A stretch of DNA of 8,821 bases from Ruminococcaceae bacterium UBA2857 (GTDB taxonomy: Bacteria > Bacillota > Clostridia > Oscillospirales > Acutalibacteraceae). The notes beneath the pieces were generated by a model that saw only the letters and a program-made list of their open reading frames with translations, made no database searches and was not told the origin of the DNA. Made by a program: the position numbers and the translations under genes. The stretch lies in NCBI GenBank assembly GCA_002350705.1, contig DEFH01000057.1, forward strand, positions 1,932 to 10,752, given 5' to 3'. Below are positions 5,762 through 8,821 of this stretch, in pieces (the stretch's first letter is position 1; the number at the start of each line of letters is the position of its first letter).

Positions 5762-7036
5762 TTATATAAGGTTGGATTCAATTTTTACAGGAATACCCAT
5801 TTTCACCAGTGAAGTAAAAAAGCCCCGTTCAACATTTTTTTCACGAAAACCGCTTGTCCAATTAATATATAAATTTCCGTTCCAACTGGCTGCAGCGGCT
5901 GATGGCATTCCAGACATGAATCTTCCTAACATAAATTCTACACGTTCGGTATATTTCGCCATTTCAGGTGGCAAATCCACTCTTCCAAGATTAGAAAATG
6001 TAGACGATACCAACGTTTCTCCGTATTTTTTAAAGGCAATATACATTGCCATATTTTTTAATCCCAACGGTATAATCCGCAATAATGGATTATATTCATC
6101 ACTCAAATTTTTACACATCATTGCATTAAGATACTTTTCTTTATTGTTCATTCGCATGAAATGATGCACTTCTTCAATAATTTCTTCCAGTGTAAATTCA
6201 CCATAACGTGGTTCTATACCAGGATTAATAAACAACGCAAAGTTTCTCAGTGTTTTACTCGGATAAAGCTTTCTCAAATTAATTGGTACACTTACTTTTA
6301 CCGGTTTTTCAATATGTGTTTTACTTTCAGATTGACATTTCATAAATGACTCTATCATCAGTGCTACAATCAACTCTGTTACTGTTACTTGATATGTCTT
6401 GGCTTTTTTATACAGTACATCAAATGGTATGATACCTGTAATCACACTTGTCTGTTCGTAAGGCAACTGTGTTCCTTTAAAGTGATAACCTTTTAATTCA
6501 CTTCTGCTTTTGACAGTGCGAAATTTAGCATATCTTTTAAAGGCATCTTCCATTTCTTCTGCTAATACCTGACTGTCACATGATATAATTCCGTCAAATT
6601 CGCTGATATCTTCATGATATTTTAAATGAATATACCGTGCTGCAAGGGATTTTAGAAAAATAATACCACCTGTTCCATCTGCCAATGCATGAAATAATTC
6701 TATTGCGATTCTCTTATTATAATATGTCACTCTATATGGCATATCGTGGTTATGCCGTCCTCCTATTCTCATACAGGGACTTTGTTTGTCAGGTTCCACA
6801 AATACCGGTCTGTCTGTTTCTTCTAAAAAATACCAAAACACACCTTTTTTTAATTCAAGATTCAGGTTGACAATTCTTTTTCGTAAATCATTCAATGCCT
6901 GCTGCAGTATTATAGGATCAATTTCTTCTGTTAAATTAATTGACAGTCGAAAATTTCCTGACCAACTTCGTGTACGTACTGCAGGATATATTTTGGCAGC
7001 ATTGTCAAGCCTATACCAATTTTTTGTTTGCTTCAT
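5762..7036 (-). CDS. Condensation-fold acyltransferase (COG4908 / alcohol acetyltransferase-like)
   Basis: This 424-residue soluble protein of the chloramphenicol acetyltransferase/condensation superfamily would join an acyl group to an alcohol or amine. The catalytic box reads LFHALADGTGG, with His116 and Asp120 matching the second His and the Asp of the usual HHxxxDG. The first His is replaced by Phe115. Other family marks are VPINLRKLYPS (250-260) and SNLGRVDLP (348-356). The frame is open up to an ATG at 7090, but I chose the ATG at 7036: it has an AGGAAG seven bases upstream, and the resulting start, MKQTKNWYRLDNAAKIYP, is typical of this family. It overlaps the hydrolase end by 26 bp, implying translational coupling. 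Acyl donor and acceptor are unknown. Related families include wax ester/diacylglycerol synthases and PapA-type acyltransferases. Confidence 0.8.
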   Translation of the reverse strand: MKQTKNWYRLDNAAKIYPAVRTRSWSGNFRLSINLTEEIDPIILQQALNDLRKRIVNLNLELKKGVFWYFLEETDRPVFVEPDKQSPCMRIGGRHNHDMPYRVTYYNKRIAIELFHALADGTGGIIFLKSLAARYIHLKYHEDISEFDGIISCDSQVLAEEMEDAFKRYAKFRTVKSRSELKGYHFKGTQLPYEQTSVITGIIPFDVLYKKAKTYQVTVTELIVALMIESFMKCQSESKTHIEKPVKVSVPINLRKLYPSKTLRNFALFINPGIEPRYGEFTLEEIIEEVHHFMRMNNKEKYLNAMMCKNLSDEYNPLLRIIPLGLKNMAMYIAFKKYGETLVSSTFSNLGRVDLPPEMAKYTERVEFMLGRFMSGMPSAAAASWNGNLYINWTSGFREKNVERGFFTSLVKMGIPVKIESNLI

Positions 7037-7931
7037 TAATACACTTCCTGTCATAGAACTGTTTTTTAATAAATTGATGGATATTTTCAATAGCCTCTTC
7101 TGCCTCTTGGATTTTCCAGATATGAAAAATATGGAACATATTTTGATATACTTCCATTGTCACATTTACTCCACTCTGCTCTAACACTTGTTTCATCCGC
7201 ACAGAATCATCATACAATACTTCTTTATTTCCTACCTGTATCAAAATAGGTGGATAACTTTCATCATATTTACCAAACACCGGAGAAACCAATGGATTTA
7301 ATGGTGATTCCTCCCCAATATAAGCCTCTGCAAATTTTTCCAACACTTCATCTGACAGAATCGGATCTGCTTTGTCCATTGTTTCATAAGATTCTGCTGT
7401 AATCGTCAGATCTGTCCATGGCGAAATAGCAATCCCGCAGTGCGGCAACTTATATCCACGCTGCTTTAAATATTGCAAAACAGAAAACAATAATCCTCCT
7501 CCTGCCGAATCTCCCAATATGACAATGTTTTTTGGTTCATAACCCTTGGAAAGAATATATTCATATGCTTTTGCACAGTCTTCCAATGGAGCCGGAAACT
7601 GATACTCCGGCGAAAGTCTGTATTCAAAAGAAAATGCTTTCAATCCACAATGCTTTGCAATAGGAGCGATTAATGCCCTTGATGATATCAAATCTCCCAT
7701 ACCATAGCCACCGCCGTGTGTATAAAATATGATGACTTCATCATCATATTTCTCCGGAATTACCCATTCTGAATGCATTTCAAAATCTTCCACAAGCTCA
7801 CAATGAATTTCTTTCGGAATTCCCCTGACACTGAACAGTTTTGTCTGTCCTAAACGCTGTTCTTCTAACGGTATTTTGTGTATGATATGCTGTGCCGTTC
7901 TAATAGTCTGTTCCAATACATAACTTTTCAT
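7011..7931 (-). CDS. Alpha/beta hydrolase, hormone-sensitive-lipase (family IV) type esterase
   Basis: This 306-residue esterase-like enzyme has the oxyanion motif HGGGYG (72-77) and the nucleophile elbow GDSAGG (140-145, Ser142). Its likely acid is Glu237 in GNKEVLYDD, where many relatives have Asp, and the likely catalytic His is His267 in MFHIFH. The YRLSPEYQFPAPLEDC stretch (104-119) is typical of the family. Such enzymes cleave short acyl esters. No signal peptide is seen, so it is probably cytoplasmic. The ATG at 7931 has an AAGGAG at 7938-7943, just past the stop of the reductase-like gene. Its 3' end overlaps the acyltransferase start by 26 bp. The pairing suggests that the two act on the same acyl-ester pool, but the substrate cannot be read from the sequence. 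Confidence 0.88.
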   Translation of the reverse strand: MKSYVLEQTIRTAQHIIHKIPLEEQRLGQTKLFSVRGIPKEIHCELVEDFEMHSEWVIPEKYDDEVIIFYTHGGGYGMGDLISSRALIAPIAKHCGLKAFSFEYRLSPEYQFPAPLEDCAKAYEYILSKGYEPKNIVILGDSAGGGLLFSVLQYLKQRGYKLPHCGIAISPWTDLTITAESYETMDKADPILSDEVLEKFAEAYIGEESPLNPLVSPVFGKYDESYPPILIQVGNKEVLYDDSVRMKQVLEQSGVNVTMEVYQNMFHIFHIWKIQEAEEAIENIHQFIKKQFYDRKCINEANKKLV

Positions 7932-7952
7932 TTTCTTCTCCTTTTCTTAGCA

Positions 7953-8252
7953 TCAGAACTGTTTTTTCAAAAAGTTAATCATAGCAAGCCCTGCCCTTGT
8001 ACCATCCGCTACGGCTTTTGATACCTGTAAAATACCTCCTATACAGTCACCAGCGGCAAATATACACGGAATATTTGTTTGCATATTTTCGTTCACCACA
8101 ATGCAACTGTTAGATACTTGTACACCGATTTTTCTTGCCAAATCAATACTCCCTGCTACTCCTAATGCTACAAATACACCGCTGACGTACAGTCTTTCTT
8201 TATCCTCGAAAGTTAAAAACTGCACATTCTTTTCTCCGTCAATAGAAATCAC
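7953..8252 (-). CDS. Thioredoxin-reductase-like flavoprotein, C-terminal part (after frameshift)
   Basis: This frame continues the reductase begun at 8239-8821 and is probably not a separate gene. It holds the end of the central domain (VSGVFVALGVAGSIDLARKIGV) and the second FAD-binding motif FAAGDCIGGILQVSKAVADGTRAG, ending LKKQF. The nominal start is a GTG at 8252 with no ribosome binding site, so independent translation is unlikely. Deleting one base from the A8 run at 8253-8260 (coding strand) joins it in frame to the upstream part, giving about 290 residues in total. The stop at 7953 lies 10 bp before the ribosome binding site of the hydrolase gene. Confidence 0.75.
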   Translation of the reverse strand: MISIDGEKNVQFLTFEDKERLYVSGVFVALGVAGSIDLARKIGVQVSNSCIVVNENMQTNIPCIFAAGDCIGGILQVSKAVADGTRAGLAMINFLKKQF

Positions 8253-8821
8253 TTTTTTTTGTTACAACATTAATATACTCAGGTATATCTACCGTCGGTT
8301 TTACACCATTAGAAAGTATTGTCACACTTTGACAAGTATCTGCCAGCGTCAGTGCCTCATGCAAGGCATATTCTCCATCACCCAGCACAGCAACGTCTTT
8401 ATTTCTATAGAAAAAAGCATCACACACAGCACAATAACTAACCCCTTTTCCCTCAAATTCTTTCAATCCTTTGATATAAATTGATTTTCTTGCCGCTCCC
8501 ATTGCCAATAAAATCACATCAGCAGTATAAACTTTCTTATCTGTTTTTACCATCGGTTTAAAATGTTCATCAAATGTCAAAGACACAACCTGCTCTTCTA
8601 TCAATTTTACCCCCAAACGTTTTGCACCCTCTATCCCACGTCTGTGAAGTTCCCCTCCTGTAACAGGCTCCGCTATCCCATAAAAATTCTCTATCTTTTC
8701 TGCTTTTGCCAAAGCTCCTGCATCTCTTGCAATAACAGTTACAGCCACATTGCCGCTTCTTTGAAGATATAGTGCCGCTGAAATACCAGCTGGGCCCGAA
8801 CCTATCACTATAGCTTTTTTC
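8239..8821 (-). CDS. Thioredoxin-reductase-like flavoprotein, N-terminal part (start outside window, frameshifted)
   Basis: The frame is open to the window edge and reads KKAIVIGSGPAG, so the true start lies beyond 8821; the GTG at 8808 is inside the FAD fold. Visible parts, numbered from that GTG, are the FAD-binding GSGPAG (3-8), the redox-active CAVCD (Cys126 and Cys129, as in CATCD of TrxB), and a nucleotide-binding loop LGDGEYALHEAL. The HRRxxxR motif that grips the 2'-phosphate of NADPH is absent: after VTILSNG the chain goes straight to VKPTVDIPEY. The frame ends early, after VVTKK-SDFY, because of the A8 tract. The enzyme would pass electrons to a disulfide partner such as thioredoxin. 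Loss of the NADPH motif recalls the ferredoxin-dependent flavin thioredoxin reductases of Clostridia, or an NADH user. Being the most upstream visible gene, it probably heads or belongs to the hydrolase operon. Confidence 0.85.
   Translation of the reverse strand, partial: KKAIVIGSGPAGISAALYLQRSGNVAVTVIARDAGALAKAEKIENFYGIAEPVTGGELHRRGIEGAKRLGVKLIEEQVVSLTFDEHFKPMVKTDKKVYTADVILLAMGAARKSIYIKGLKEFEGKGVSYCAVCDAFFYRNKDVAVLGDGEYALHEALTLADTCQSVTILSNGVKPTVDIPEYINVVTKKSDFY
8253..8260 (-). other. A8 homopolymer at the frameshift
   Basis: The coding strand reads ACA-AAA-AAA-AGT in the upstream frame and meets a TGA four codons after the run. With seven A the frame would continue as ACA-AAA-AAA-GTG-ATT-TCT into the conserved C-terminal half. 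The tract is therefore the break point. It may be a real mutation, a slippage-prone or phase-variable site, or a base-calling error. Confidence 0.85.

Noticed and set aside
7037..7090. Longer start for the acyltransferase at 7090
   Set aside because: It would lengthen the overlap with the hydrolase to 80 bp and add 18 residues unlike the family start. The ATG at 7036 has a well-placed AGGAAG.
7055..7967. 13-bp direct repeat AGAACTGTTTTTT at 7055-7067 and 7955-7967, exactly 900 bp apart, with a third, inverted copy at 3795-3807
   Set aside because: Two copies encode KKQF near protein C-termini and the third encodes EELFF. The T-run lowers the information content, and no flanking similarity supports a functional or mobile repeat.

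Overview
The window looks like chromosomal DNA from a low-GC Gram-positive anaerobe of the Clostridia, most likely a Lachnospiraceae-type gut bacterium. The reasons are the visibly AT-rich sequence, strong AGGAGG-type ribosome binding sites, a consensus sigma-A promoter, and the families present: a YhaQ/EcsA-like ATPase with a 'putative ABC exporter' permease, and a DUF6320-type zinc-ribbon membrane protein beside a COG4908-type acyltransferase. The organism call is an inference from gene content. All intact genes lie on the minus strand, so the text below reads from right to left.

Right part (8821 to 5028): one tightly packed gene string. It starts with a thioredoxin-reductase-like flavoprotein that runs off the window edge and is split by a one-base frameshift in a run of eight A. 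Next come an HSL-type alpha/beta hydrolase, a condensation-fold acyltransferase whose start overlaps the hydrolase end by 26 bp, and a small zinc-ribbon protein with six membrane segments. The spacing (21 bp, -26 bp, 23 bp) indicates co-transcription. An ester hydrolase with an acyltransferase and a membrane partner suggests acyl-ester or lipid chemistry at the membrane, but the substrate is unknown.

Middle (5028 to 4565): a dead, internally deleted insertion element. It has 41-bp terminal inverted repeats and a plus-strand remnant of a Tn5/IS50-like (IS4-family) transposase spread over three frames. A 9-bp block inside the repeats lies in direct instead of inverted orientation. The element abuts, and may supply the last base of, the stop codon of the zinc-ribbon gene.

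Left-middle (4540 to 2135): an ABC transporter operon with its own promoter. The ATPase stop and the permease start are separated by one base, so the two are probably translationally coupled.

Left (2108 to 1): the conserved rpsO-pnp locus. A near-consensus promoter is followed by a folded leader that may be an S15 autoregulatory site, then rpsO, a hairpin with a poor U-tract (a probable leaky terminator or processing site), a very long near-perfect stem-loop in front of pnp (a probable RNase III-type site, by analogy with Escherichia coli pnp), and the first 511 codons of pnp. No tRNA, rRNA or CRISPR array was seen.
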